NCBI GenBank assembly: GCA_036405195.1
Contig: DASWYB010000061.1
Location: 1-12,794 of the forward strand
Direction of reading: 5' to 3'
Length of the DNA stretch: 12,794 nucleotides
Origin: DASWYB01 sp036405195
Lineage (GTDB): Bacteria; Patescibacteriota; UBA1384; 2-12-FULL-50-11; DASWYB01
Positions 1-5,978 of this stretch are shown here, piece by piece. The position numbers and the translations under genes are program-made. Within the stretch, counting starts at the first letter, position 1. Each line of letters begins with the position of its first letter. The notes below the pieces were generated by a model, which saw nothing but the letters and a program-made list of their open reading frames with translations, ran no database searches and had not been told where the DNA came from.

Positions 1-1132
1 CAAAGGTAAGAGGTCGGTTATCACGGGCAGAGGGAAGTCGAAATCCATAATCAATAAGGGTATTTTTGCGGGCTTGGTCACCAGCATACATGGCCCCAAT
101 TTGAGACACAGTAACATGCGATTCATCAATAAACATTAAAAAGTCTTTAGGAAAATAAGAAATAAGAGTAGCGGATGCCTCACCAGGCGACCGTCCGTCA
201 AGATGGCGAGAGTAGTTTTCTATTCCATTACAGTATCCGACTTCTCGCATCATTTCTAAATCATAGCGGGTACGGCGCTCGATCCGCTCTGCTTCGAGTA
301 GTTTGCCGGCTGCCTTTAATTCAGCGACGCGTGCAACCATCTCATTTTCAATCGCCATCAATGCACGTTGCTGGTCATTTGTATCCATCATGAAGTGTTT
401 GGCTGGATAGATAACAAGTTCAGATAGTGTCTCCTGGCTTGCCATAGTAATAGGGTCAAGAATACGAATAGATTCAACTTCATCGCCAAACAGCTCGATA
501 CGATATACGAGCTCTCTATTGGTTGGCATAATTTCAATAACATCACCCTTTGCGCGGAATGAACCACGGGTGAGTTGCATGTCATTACGGGCAAACTGTA
601 ACTCGACAAGACGGCTGAGTAAGGCTTCTTTGCCAGGTGATTCACCTCGCTTAATCGTTAAGAGATATTTCCCGTACGATTCTGGTTTTCCAATACCATA
701 GATACACGAAACAGAGGCTACAACAATTACGTCTCGACGCGTTAGGAGAGACTGTGTTGCCGAGTGACGAAGACGGTCGATTTCATCGTTAATTTGGGCT
801 TCCTTCTCAATAAATGTGTCGGAGTTTGGCATGTATGCCTCAGGTTGATAATAATCGTAGTACGAAACGAAGTATTCAACCGCATTATTAGGAAAAAACT
901 GGCGAAATTCTGAAGCTAACTGAGCAGCTAATGTTTTGTTATGGGCAATTACAAGGGTTGGGCGTTGCGTTTCGGCGATAATGTGAGCCATTGTAAATGT
1001 TTTTCCCGATCCGGTTACGCCTAAAAGAGTCTGACCTTTCATATTCTCTTTTAGGCCAGCTGTGAGAGCTGCGATCGCCTTAGGCTGATCGCCTGATGGG
1101 GAGTAAGGGGCCTTGAGTTCAAAGCGCTGCAT
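1..1132 (-). CDS. uvrB: UvrABC excinuclease subunit B, N-terminal part (cut by window edge)
   Basis: DNA-damage-verifying helicase-like subunit of nucleotide-excision repair, which works with UvrA and UvrC. The reading frame from the ATG at 1132 runs off the left edge and shows about 377 of the family's usual 660-680 residues. Visible in order: the start MQRFELKAPYSPSGDQPKAI, the P-loop GVTGSGKT, HNKTLAAQLASEF, the beta-hairpin region YFVSYYDYYQPEAYMP, RHSATQSLLTRRDVIVVASV, RTRYDLEMMREVGYCNGIENY, the Walker B/DEAD-like FIDESH, and GFRLPSARDNRPL at the cut. All these are hallmark UvrB blocks, so the identification is secure. No Shine-Dalgarno lies before the ATG, while a CATAAT box sits only 7 nt upstream, so the mRNA may be leaderless. 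The gene is transcribed divergently from the neighbouring membrane-protein/Clp operon. The C-terminal helicase half and the UVR motif lie outside the window. Confidence 0.97.
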   Translation of the reverse strand, partial: MQRFELKAPYSPSGDQPKAIAALTAGLKENMKGQTLLGVTGSGKTFTMAHIIAETQRPTLVIAHNKTLAAQLASEFRQFFPNNAVEYFVSYYDYYQPEAYMPNSDTFIEKEAQINDEIDRLRHSATQSLLTRRDVIVVASVSCIYGIGKPESYGKYLLTIKRGESPGKEALLSRLVELQFARNDMQLTRGSFRAKGDVIEIMPTNRELVYRIELFGDEVESIRILDPITMASQETLSELVIYPAKHFMMDTNDQQRALMAIENEMVARVAELKAAGKLLEAERIERRTRYDLEMMREVGYCNGIENYSRHLDGRSPGEASATLISYFPKDFLMFIDESHVTVSQIGAMYAGDQARKNTLIDYGFRLPSARDNRPLTF

Positions 1133-1139
1133 GATAGTG

Positions 1140-1168
1140 ATTATGGTATCACGAATTGAGTCCAACTA
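1140..1168 (-). promoter_or_regulatory. Possible uvrB promoter placing the start codon at the 5' end of the mRNA
   Basis: Read on the minus strand, CATAAT (1145 down to 1140) resembles a -10 box and stands 7 nt before the uvrB ATG. With a 17-nt spacer the -35 position reads TAGTTG, a poor match; TTGGAC further in is better but gives only 14 nt. Transcription would begin at or next to the A of the ATG. Weak call, based on motif likeness and the absence of a Shine-Dalgarno. Confidence 0.3.
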
Positions 1169-1215
1169 CCACCATTAACTTCATAGCACAAGGAAATAGC
1201 GAGTCTGAGACAACG

Positions 1216-1239
1216 TTGCTTAAAAGTGTATACAAGCAA
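1216..1239. repeat. Short inverted repeat upstream of the clp operon promoter
   Basis: TTGCTT (1216-1221) and AAGCAA (1234-1239) form a perfect 6-bp inverted repeat with a 12-bp centre. It ends one base before the -35 box at 1241. It could be an operator between the divergent promoters, but an IR of this size is not rare by chance. Confidence 0.25.
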
Positions 1240-1240
1240 T

Positions 1241-1269
1241 TTGAGTCGGGCTTGGGAGCATGCTAGACT
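1241..1269 (+). promoter_or_regulatory. Promoter of the membrane protein/Clp-ATPase operon
   Basis: TTGAGT (-35, 1241-1246) and TAGACT (-10, 1264-1269) are separated by exactly 17 nt. The -10 is preceded by TG at 1261-1262, giving an extended -10 of the TGnTAxxxT type. The predicted transcript start is near 1276, leaving a leader of about 15 nt that holds only the Shine-Dalgarno region before the ATG at 1291. The infB promoter in this window has the same architecture. Confidence 0.6.
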
Positions 1270-1290
1270 AAAAAGAAGGTGAGGAGGGAA

Positions 1291-1674
1291 ATGACTGGTT
1301 TGTTTATTCAATGGTTCTATATCGACGCTCCGAAGCGACACGTTGCCAGCATGCGTGCAATTGTGATGGCATTATTTCAATACTTTTCCATTTCCCTTTT
1401 ATCTTCGACATTATTTTCACCGTGGCGTCACGACGCAATCGATATACAGCGACTTCCTCTCAACCGATGGGGGGAGGCAATTATGAATAATTTTACTTCT
1501 CGCCTCATCGGATTGACGATGCGGATGTGCGTTATCGGCGCTGGGTTAGTTTCTATTACCGTGTTTAGCGTTGGTGCCCTTTTGTTTACCTTTGTTTGGT
1601 ATATCCTGCCCTTTCTTCTTGTTGGATCTGTATTTTATGGGTTTGGCCTTCTGATTGGGGGGATACATGTCTAA
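1291..1674 (+). CDS. Small conserved membrane protein coupled to the Clp-like ATPase
   Basis: 127 residues, no function recognised. The N-terminal part is amphipathic and aromatic (FIQWFYIDAPKR) with the stretch FQYFSISLLSSTLFSPWR, followed by NNFTSRLIGLTMRM and two hydrophobic segments at about residues 79-103 and 105-124. The combination of W-[FY]-Y...KR, FS-x4-L-x-TLF-x-PWR and SRLIG resembles a small membrane protein I recall from Patescibacteria genomes; this is recollection, not a search. I chose ATG 1291 because AGGTGA (1277-1282) and GGAGGG precede it at usable distance. A GTG at 1279 would add four residues but lies almost at the predicted transcript start. Its last 8 bp overlap the start of the Clp-like gene, so the two are probably translationally coupled and may form one membrane complex. 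Confidence 0.85.
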   Translation: MTGLFIQWFYIDAPKRHVASMRAIVMALFQYFSISLLSSTLFSPWRHDAIDIQRLPLNRWGEAIMNNFTSRLIGLTMRMCVIGAGLVSITVFSVGALLFTFVWYILPFLLVGSVFYGFGLLIGGIHV

Positions 1675-4057
1675 TCGGCTTCGGCTGTTAGCCCAAACTG
1701 ACCTTTTTCTTCATCAGGTAGGATTTATTCGTTGGATTGTCCGAGCCACGCTATTTATATTGCTTCTTGCGAGTGTTTTACTGGGAGATTCTAACGCTCA
1801 AGCCCTGATTCTCGGTTTCTTCTTTATTATTTTGCCTCTCGGAATACTTTCTGATCTTTTTAGCTTATTCTTGAAAGAAGAAATAAATATAGCCGAATCT
1901 CTCCAACAGAAGGATCCAGAAGGAATTACGTATGAAACCGCGACGTTACTTGCGCGATCTCATGGAAGAGAGAACTACTTATGGCTCTACCTTTTACAGC
2001 ACCCAAGTACGCGGTTTATCCTGAATCGCTTAGGAGTGGACCGAAAAAAGTTTTATGCGCTTTCCCATCCTGAGTTTTCATTTAAAGAGTGGAATGTGGC
2101 CGCTCACCAGCTTGCACATTCAGAGGGAGTCGCTGTTTCCCCTCGACACTTCTTCGAAGTTACCCAAAAGGCTGATATTTTTGTGTCTCTTTGGAAAGAG
2201 TACGGTATTACTGAGCGAGAACGTCTAGAAGTATGGCAGTGGTATGAACGAATTAGTTCGGACATAAAGCAACGCAGTCAAACAACAGCAAATAAGATTC
2301 GTTTTGCAGGAGCAATCGGGCGCGATTGGGCAAGTGGATATACCCGATACTTAGAACAGTATGCAATTGATCTGACATCCCAGTTACAAGCAGTCGGCGC
2401 TCATATTAGTCTTGTTGGTCACGTTGATGAGAAAAAACGAATCTTAGAATATCTTGCACGTGATCATACGCATAATGTGTTGGTCGTTGGGGAAGAAGGG
2501 ATTGGTAAAGAACGACTTATTTACTCTCTTACGAATGACTTTAACTCTGGCACGGTACCTCTCTCTCTTCGCTACAAGCATATTTATCGGTTAGAAACTG
2601 GGCAGGTGGTGAGTGCTCGTTCTCAAAACGAACTAGAAATGCGCCTCCATGCTATTTTTCAGGAAGCATCTACCGTAGGGAATATTGTCTTAGTTATCCC
2701 TGATTTTCATTTACTCGTAGGGGCGCAACATACTGAAGGCATGGGAGCTATTAATGCGTCGGCACTTCTTACTTCTTACCTCGAGTCACCTTCACTCCAA
2801 GTTATTGGTACCATGCCTCCTCAAGCGTACTACTCATATGTAAAACCGAATGCTGCTCTTGAACCTCACCTGCTCCCTGTGGAAGTAAAGGAGATTACGG
2901 CGAGTGAAGCACTTCGGGTGGTGCAAGACGAAATATTCCGTTATGAGTCAACTTCAAAACACATATTTACCTATCAAGCTTTAGCCAAGCTCATTCAGAT
3001 TGCGGAACAACACATCCACGATACTCCTTACCCTGAAAAAGCTCTCAGCTTACTCGATGAAGTTGCGGGAGCCGCAAGTCAAGAGCCGCAACAGCTTATC
3101 TATGCTCGTGATGTAGAAAGAATTGTGGGTGAGAAACTAAAAGTTCCGATTGGAGCAGCTTCTACTTCTGAGCGAGAGGTGCTCAGTAATCTTGAAAATC
3201 TTATTCGTGCCCGTATTATTGGTCAAAATGAAGCCGTAAATGTGGTGGCCAACTCGTTACGTCGTGCTCGTGCCGGCCTTCACTCAGGCAAGCGCCCAAT
3301 CGGGAGCTTTCTCTTTCTTGGGCCTACTGGGGTAGGGAAAACTGAGATGGCAAAAACCATCGCTGCCCTTTACTATAAGAATGAAAAAGCCTTTATTCGC
3401 ATGGATATGAGTGAGTACCAGACGCCTGAGTCCTTAGAAAAATTGGTTGGAACGGCTACTTCTCCAGGCTTACTTACCACGGCCGTAACCGATCAGCCCT
3501 TTAGTGTTGTATTACTAGATGAGATTGAGAAAGCGGCACCGAGCGTACGAAATCTTTTTCTCCAAATACTTGACGATGGTCGCGTTACTGATGGGTATGG
3601 TAAGCAAGTGGATTTTACAAACTCAATGGTTATCGCAACATCGAATGCTGGCGCGCAATTTATTCGAGAGGCAGTGGAATCAAATACCCTTGATACAACC
3701 TTTAAACAACGTTTACTTGAGTATCTCCAGGTGAATGGCATTTATGCACCAGAGTGGCTTAACCGGTTTGATGCAGTGGTTGTTTTCTTGCCGCTCAGTA
3801 AAGAGGAAATACGTGAAGTGGCAAAACTGCAGGTAGCGGCGCTTACAGAACAGCTCCAGAGCCATAACATTGCATTGACTGTCCAGGACGATGTGTACGA
3901 CTTTTTAGTCGAACGTGGCTATGATCCACAATTTGGAGCCCGGCCTATGCGTCGAGCGGTGCAAGACACCATTGAATCAGCCTTAGCAAAAGTTTTGCTC
4001 AATGACAGTACCGAGGGGTTAAAACAAATTACGCTCACTCGCGATATGCTGGTTTAG
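1667..4057 (+). CDS. Membrane-anchored ClpA/ClpC-like double AAA+ ATPase with degenerate first module
   Basis: 796 residues. Two hydrophobic segments (about 20-40 and 45-69) anchor the N-terminus, followed by a Clp_N-like helical region (about 85-200), the linker GRDWASGYTRYLEQYAIDLT (219-238) and two AAA+ modules. Module D1 (about 240-490) keeps the fold pattern but not the chemistry. The P-loop is GEEGIGKE (275-282, Glu instead of Thr/Ser), the Walker B is VLVIPDFH (Pro-Asp instead of Asp-Glu), the sensor position reads GTMP instead of GATT, and ALERRF is ALEPHL. D2 (about 510-796) is intact for ATP: GPTGVGKT (552-559), LLDEIEKA with D618/E619, TSNAG, R700 and GARPMRR (sensor 2). The usual D2 GYVG pore loop is deleted (GTATSPGLL at 595-603) and no IGF/VGF-like ClpP-docking tripeptide is seen. 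The long M-domain is also absent. The start is ATG 1667 after GGGGGGA; an in-frame TTG at 1655 is less likely. Family placement is sure, function unknown. Confidence 0.92.
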   Translation: MSNRLRLLAQTDLFLHQVGFIRWIVRATLFILLLASVLLGDSNAQALILGFFFIILPLGILSDLFSLFLKEEINIAESLQQKDPEGITYETATLLARSHGRENYLWLYLLQHPSTRFILNRLGVDRKKFYALSHPEFSFKEWNVAAHQLAHSEGVAVSPRHFFEVTQKADIFVSLWKEYGITERERLEVWQWYERISSDIKQRSQTTANKIRFAGAIGRDWASGYTRYLEQYAIDLTSQLQAVGAHISLVGHVDEKKRILEYLARDHTHNVLVVGEEGIGKERLIYSLTNDFNSGTVPLSLRYKHIYRLETGQVVSARSQNELEMRLHAIFQEASTVGNIVLVIPDFHLLVGAQHTEGMGAINASALLTSYLESPSLQVIGTMPPQAYYSYVKPNAALEPHLLPVEVKEITASEALRVVQDEIFRYESTSKHIFTYQALAKLIQIAEQHIHDTPYPEKALSLLDEVAGAASQEPQQLIYARDVERIVGEKLKVPIGAASTSEREVLSNLENLIRARIIGQNEAVNVVANSLRRARAGLHSGKRPIGSFLFLGPTGVGKTEMAKTIAALYYKNEKAFIRMDMSEYQTPESLEKLVGTATSPGLLTTAVTDQPFSVVLLDEIEKAAPSVRNLFLQILDDGRVTDGYGKQVDFTNSMVIATSNAGAQFIREAVESNTLDTTFKQRLLEYLQVNGIYAPEWLNRFDAVVVFLPLSKEEIREVAKLQVAALTEQLQSHNIALTVQDDVYDFLVERGYDPQFGARPMRRAVQDTIESALAKVLLNDSTEGLKQITLTRDMLV

Positions 4058-4071
4058 TTGCACATTATATG

Positions 4072-4223
4072 GTTAATAGGGTTTTCTATTGCGCAACAGA
4101 GAAAACAAGTTCTGGTAGTGATGTAGCCAACCCATCATTCCAACAGGTTTATTCCTCTTGACAACAGGTGTGAACCTGTGGAATGGTAGGGTTGTTAAGG
4201 GGTAATCCCTATTAACGGATAGG
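4072..4223 (+). ncRNA. Candidate structured cis-regulatory leader RNA
   Basis: A 10-bp perfect long-range pair, GTTAATAGGG (4072-4081) with CCCTATTAAC (4207-4216), encloses two more helices. One is TTTTCT (4082-4087) with AGAAAA (4100-4105). The other is a stem of about 20 bp between arms 4129-4149 and 4173-4193, continuous except for single bulged A residues at 4143 and 4188 and one G-U pair. Alternatives compete with these. AACAGGT occurs twice (4142-4148 and 4163-4169), and the second copy can form a tight hairpin with ACCTGT (4174-4179) around a GTGA tetraloop. GTTAAGGG (4194-4201) can replace the 5' strand of the outer helix. CCTAT/ATAGG (4208-4212/4219-4223) can form just before the Shine-Dalgarno. 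TTCCT in the large loop (4152-4156) complements AGGAA at 4221-4225. No known RNA family is recognised and no folding energy was computed. Confidence 0.5.
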
Positions 4224-4233
4224 AAGGAGGTGA
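4224..4233 (+). promoter_or_regulatory. Ribosome binding site matching 10 nt of the consensus
   Basis: AAGGAGGTGA matches ten consecutive bases of the Shine-Dalgarno consensus and stands 6 nt before the GTG at 4240. It is the strongest ribosome binding site in the window and fixes the start of the small gene although that start is GTG. Confidence 0.85.
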
Positions 4234-4239
4234 GCTGAC

Positions 4240-4443
4240 GTGGCCTATAGTGTACAATCTCAAAAGAGTGGAAAAACATACTACCTTCACTCAAAGGAAG
4301 TAACACTCCGAGGCGGTCGCAAGCAAACCATTTACTACTTCGCAACTGATGTGCGTGATGGTGCGCTCGATGAAGTTCCAGCTGGTTATTCTGTTATGGA
4401 AAACGCCCGTACCGGACTTCCAATGCTTCGCCGTAGTAAGTAG
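4240..4443 (+). CDS. Conserved small hypothetical protein, 67 aa
   Basis: No function assigned. The GTG start is fixed by AAGGAGGTGA six bases upstream. The protein is basic and soluble-looking, with no membrane segment or signal peptide: MAYSVQSQKSGKTYYLHSK is followed by a glycine-arginine turn (LRGGRKQTIYYF), an acidic middle (DVRDGALDEVPAGY) and the basic end TGLPMLRRSK. The alternating pattern suggests a compact beta-rich fold. The block VTLRGGRKQTIYYFA and the ending ENxRTGLPxL look like a family I have seen in Patescibacteria; this is recollection only. Strong translation signals, a structured leader and an immediate terminator suggest a separately controlled and well-expressed protein, perhaps nucleic-acid- or ribosome-associated given its charge. 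That last role is a guess. Confidence 0.85.
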   Translation: MAYSVQSQKSGKTYYLHSKEVTLRGGRKQTIYYFATDVRDGALDEVPAGYSVMENARTGLPMLRRSK

Positions 4444-4466
4444 TTGGTATCCCCAACACTTAGTTA

Positions 4467-4503
4467 CACAAAAAGCTCCAACGCCTGTTGAGAGCTTTTT
4501 GTG
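4467..4503 (+). terminator. Intrinsic terminator after the small-protein gene
   Basis: CACAAAAAGCTC (4467-4478) pairs perfectly with GAGCTTTTTGTG (4492-4503). CAAC/GTTG (4479-4482/4487-4490) prolongs the stem to 16 bp with one bulged A (4491) and a GCCT loop. The T run at 4496-4500 suits rightward termination, and the matching A run means it could also work leftward. It separates the Clp/small-protein genes from the polysaccharide genes. Confidence 0.85.
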
Positions 4504-4551
4504 ATAAAGGGCAATCTGCTGAGCCCTGTTCTATTTTCCCGTTCATCCAAA

Positions 4552-4560
4552 TGGTATACA
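4552..4560 (+). promoter_or_regulatory. Extended -10 promoter element for the sugar transferase gene
   Basis: TG (4552-4553), one base, then TATACA (4555-4560) forms an extended -10 box; the -35 position (4532-4537, TATTTT) is poor. The predicted start of transcription, about 4567, lies 1-2 nt before the ATG at 4569, and no Shine-Dalgarno is present. The message would therefore be essentially leaderless. Confidence 0.5.
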
Positions 4561-4568
4561 ATTTACCT

Positions 4569-5978
4569 ATGTACAAAAAAAGCGATCTCTTTTACACGGT
4601 TTTGCACTTGCCTGTTGATATAGCAGCACTCGTTTTGGCCTTTGTTGTCAGTTATAACATCCGGGCCGAAGGTAGTGAGATTTATTTACTCCCGTTTCAA
4701 GATTATTTTAGCTTGCTGTGGCGAGTTATTCCGCTCTGGATTATCGTCTTTGCTCTCCAGGGCCTGTATACTCGACGTTATCTCTTTAGTTCGCTGCAAA
4801 ACCTTCTTCATACGATCGTCTCCGTTCTGGCTGGGTGGGCGGCGTTTGTTGTGTTTCTCTCTTTTCTCAAAACTGAGCAAACAATTGCTTTTCCTCGCCT
4901 CCTCTTAATTTACATTCTCATTTCAAGCATTGTTTTTATTTTTGGGGGGCGTTTGTTCCTTCGTTTGATTCAATCTATTCTTCGAATATTTGGGATAGGT
5001 CGAAAACGGCTCGTAATTATGGGGAAAGGGAAAGCCGCCGATCAAATGGAGTCTACTCTCACACTTAATCCTGACCCGGCATATAACTTTGTCATGAGCA
5101 TAGAATCAACTGAGCCAAAAGATGTTGCAAACCTGCTTAAAAAAGAGCGAATTAACACGCTTGTGATTGCAGATCATTCTCTTTCGGATAATCAGATTCT
5201 TGAATACCTCACAGCGGCTCAGAATGAAGGGATAGAAGTTAACCTCGTACCAAACATGTTTGAAGTGCAGGCGAGTAATGTTCTATTCAACACATTGGGC
5301 GGGTTGCCACTCCTCACGTTTCGTCAAACACCTTTGGATGGTTGGGGGAGAATTACTAAGCGCACCTTTGATATCTTTTTGGCGCTGATTGGCGGCATAA
5401 TTCTCTTACCGCTTATTCTGTTAACAGCGTTTATCGTCAAAATTACATCTTCGGGCCCCATTGTATTTCGTCAACGTCGGCTTGGCCGCAATGGTAAACA
5501 CTTTTATATCTATAAGTTTCGCTCTATGTATCTTCATCTTACGGGCGACCATGTAAAAGGTAAGACTGAAGAGCAAATTTTTGCCGATATGGGAAGGCAA
5601 GATCTCGTAGAAGAGTACCGTACCTTTAAAAAAGTTAAGGTTGACCCACGTGTGACTCCATTTGGACGTCTCATGCGAAAAACGCGTCTCGATGAACTTC
5701 CTCAGCTTTGGAATGTTTTAAAAGGGGACTTGAGTATCGTAGGCCCCCGGCCAATTCGTGATTTTGAACTGAGCCAGTATGGAAAATGGGCTTCGTATCT
5801 CCTCTCGATAAAGCCTGGCCTGACAGGACTATGGCAGGTTAGCGGCGGTAACGATATCAGTTATGAAGAACGCGTAAAATTGGATGCAAAATATGCACAA
5901 AACTGGTCTCTCTGGCAGGATATGCTGATAATACTGAAAACAGGATTTATTATTTTGAAAGGTGGAGATGGCTATTAA
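4569..5978 (+). CDS. Polyprenyl-phosphate sugar-phosphate transferase (WbaP/WcaJ type)
   Basis: Initiating enzyme of surface-polysaccharide synthesis: it moves a sugar phosphate from a nucleotide sugar to the lipid carrier at the cytoplasmic membrane. 469 residues, with four N-terminal membrane helices (about 11-29, 47-67, 79-100, 110-131), a Rossmann-like soluble domain (about 145-235, beginning RKRLVIMGKG), a hydrophobic segment (268-290), and the catalytic bacterial sugar transferase domain to the end. In that domain are KRTFDIFLALIGG, FRQRRLGRNGKHFYIYKFRS, RKTRLDELPQLWNVLKGDLS with the Asp-Glu pair at 375-376, VGPRP and KPGLTGLWQVSG. The sugar cannot be told from sequence (galactose, glucose or similar). 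I chose ATG 4569; in-frame starts at 4488 (TTG, inside the terminator) and 4551 (inside the -10 box) are unlikely. The gene overlaps the following glycosyltransferase by 11 bp. Confidence 0.93.
   Translation: MYKKSDLFYTVLHLPVDIAALVLAFVVSYNIRAEGSEIYLLPFQDYFSLLWRVIPLWIIVFALQGLYTRRYLFSSLQNLLHTIVSVLAGWAAFVVFLSFLKTEQTIAFPRLLLIYILISSIVFIFGGRLFLRLIQSILRIFGIGRKRLVIMGKGKAADQMESTLTLNPDPAYNFVMSIESTEPKDVANLLKKERINTLVIADHSLSDNQILEYLTAAQNEGIEVNLVPNMFEVQASNVLFNTLGGLPLLTFRQTPLDGWGRITKRTFDIFLALIGGIILLPLILLTAFIVKITSSGPIVFRQRRLGRNGKHFYIYKFRSMYLHLTGDHVKGKTEEQIFADMGRQDLVEEYRTFKKVKVDPRVTPFGRLMRKTRLDELPQLWNVLKGDLSIVGPRPIRDFELSQYGKWASYLLSIKPGLTGLWQVSGGNDISYEERVKLDAKYAQNWSLWQDMLIILKTGFIILKGGDGY

Noticed and set aside
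1141..1341. 66-codon minus-strand open frame across the divergent promoter region
   Set aside because: It overlaps the 5' end of a better supported gene and both promoters, and resembles no protein.
1655..1666. TTG start four codons earlier for the Clp-like ATPase
   Set aside because: The G-rich run at 1657-1662 is the likely ribosome site for ATG 1667, and TTG would place that site inside the gene.
4158..4163. Perfect TTGACA -35 box in the leader region
   Set aside because: At 16-18 nt downstream there is only GGAATGGT-like sequence with no -10 resemblance, and the hexamer lies inside the hairpin loop.
4072..4216. A MITE-like element bounded by the 10-bp inverted repeat GTTAATAGGG/CCCTATTAAC
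   Set aside because: No flanking target duplication, no second copy in the window, and the inner helices plus position before a ribosome site fit a leader RNA better.
4488..4568. Upstream in-frame extension of the sugar transferase (TTG 4488 or ATG 4551)
   Set aside because: The extension would start inside the terminator hairpin or inside the -10 box, has no ribosome site, and reads unlike a family N-terminus.
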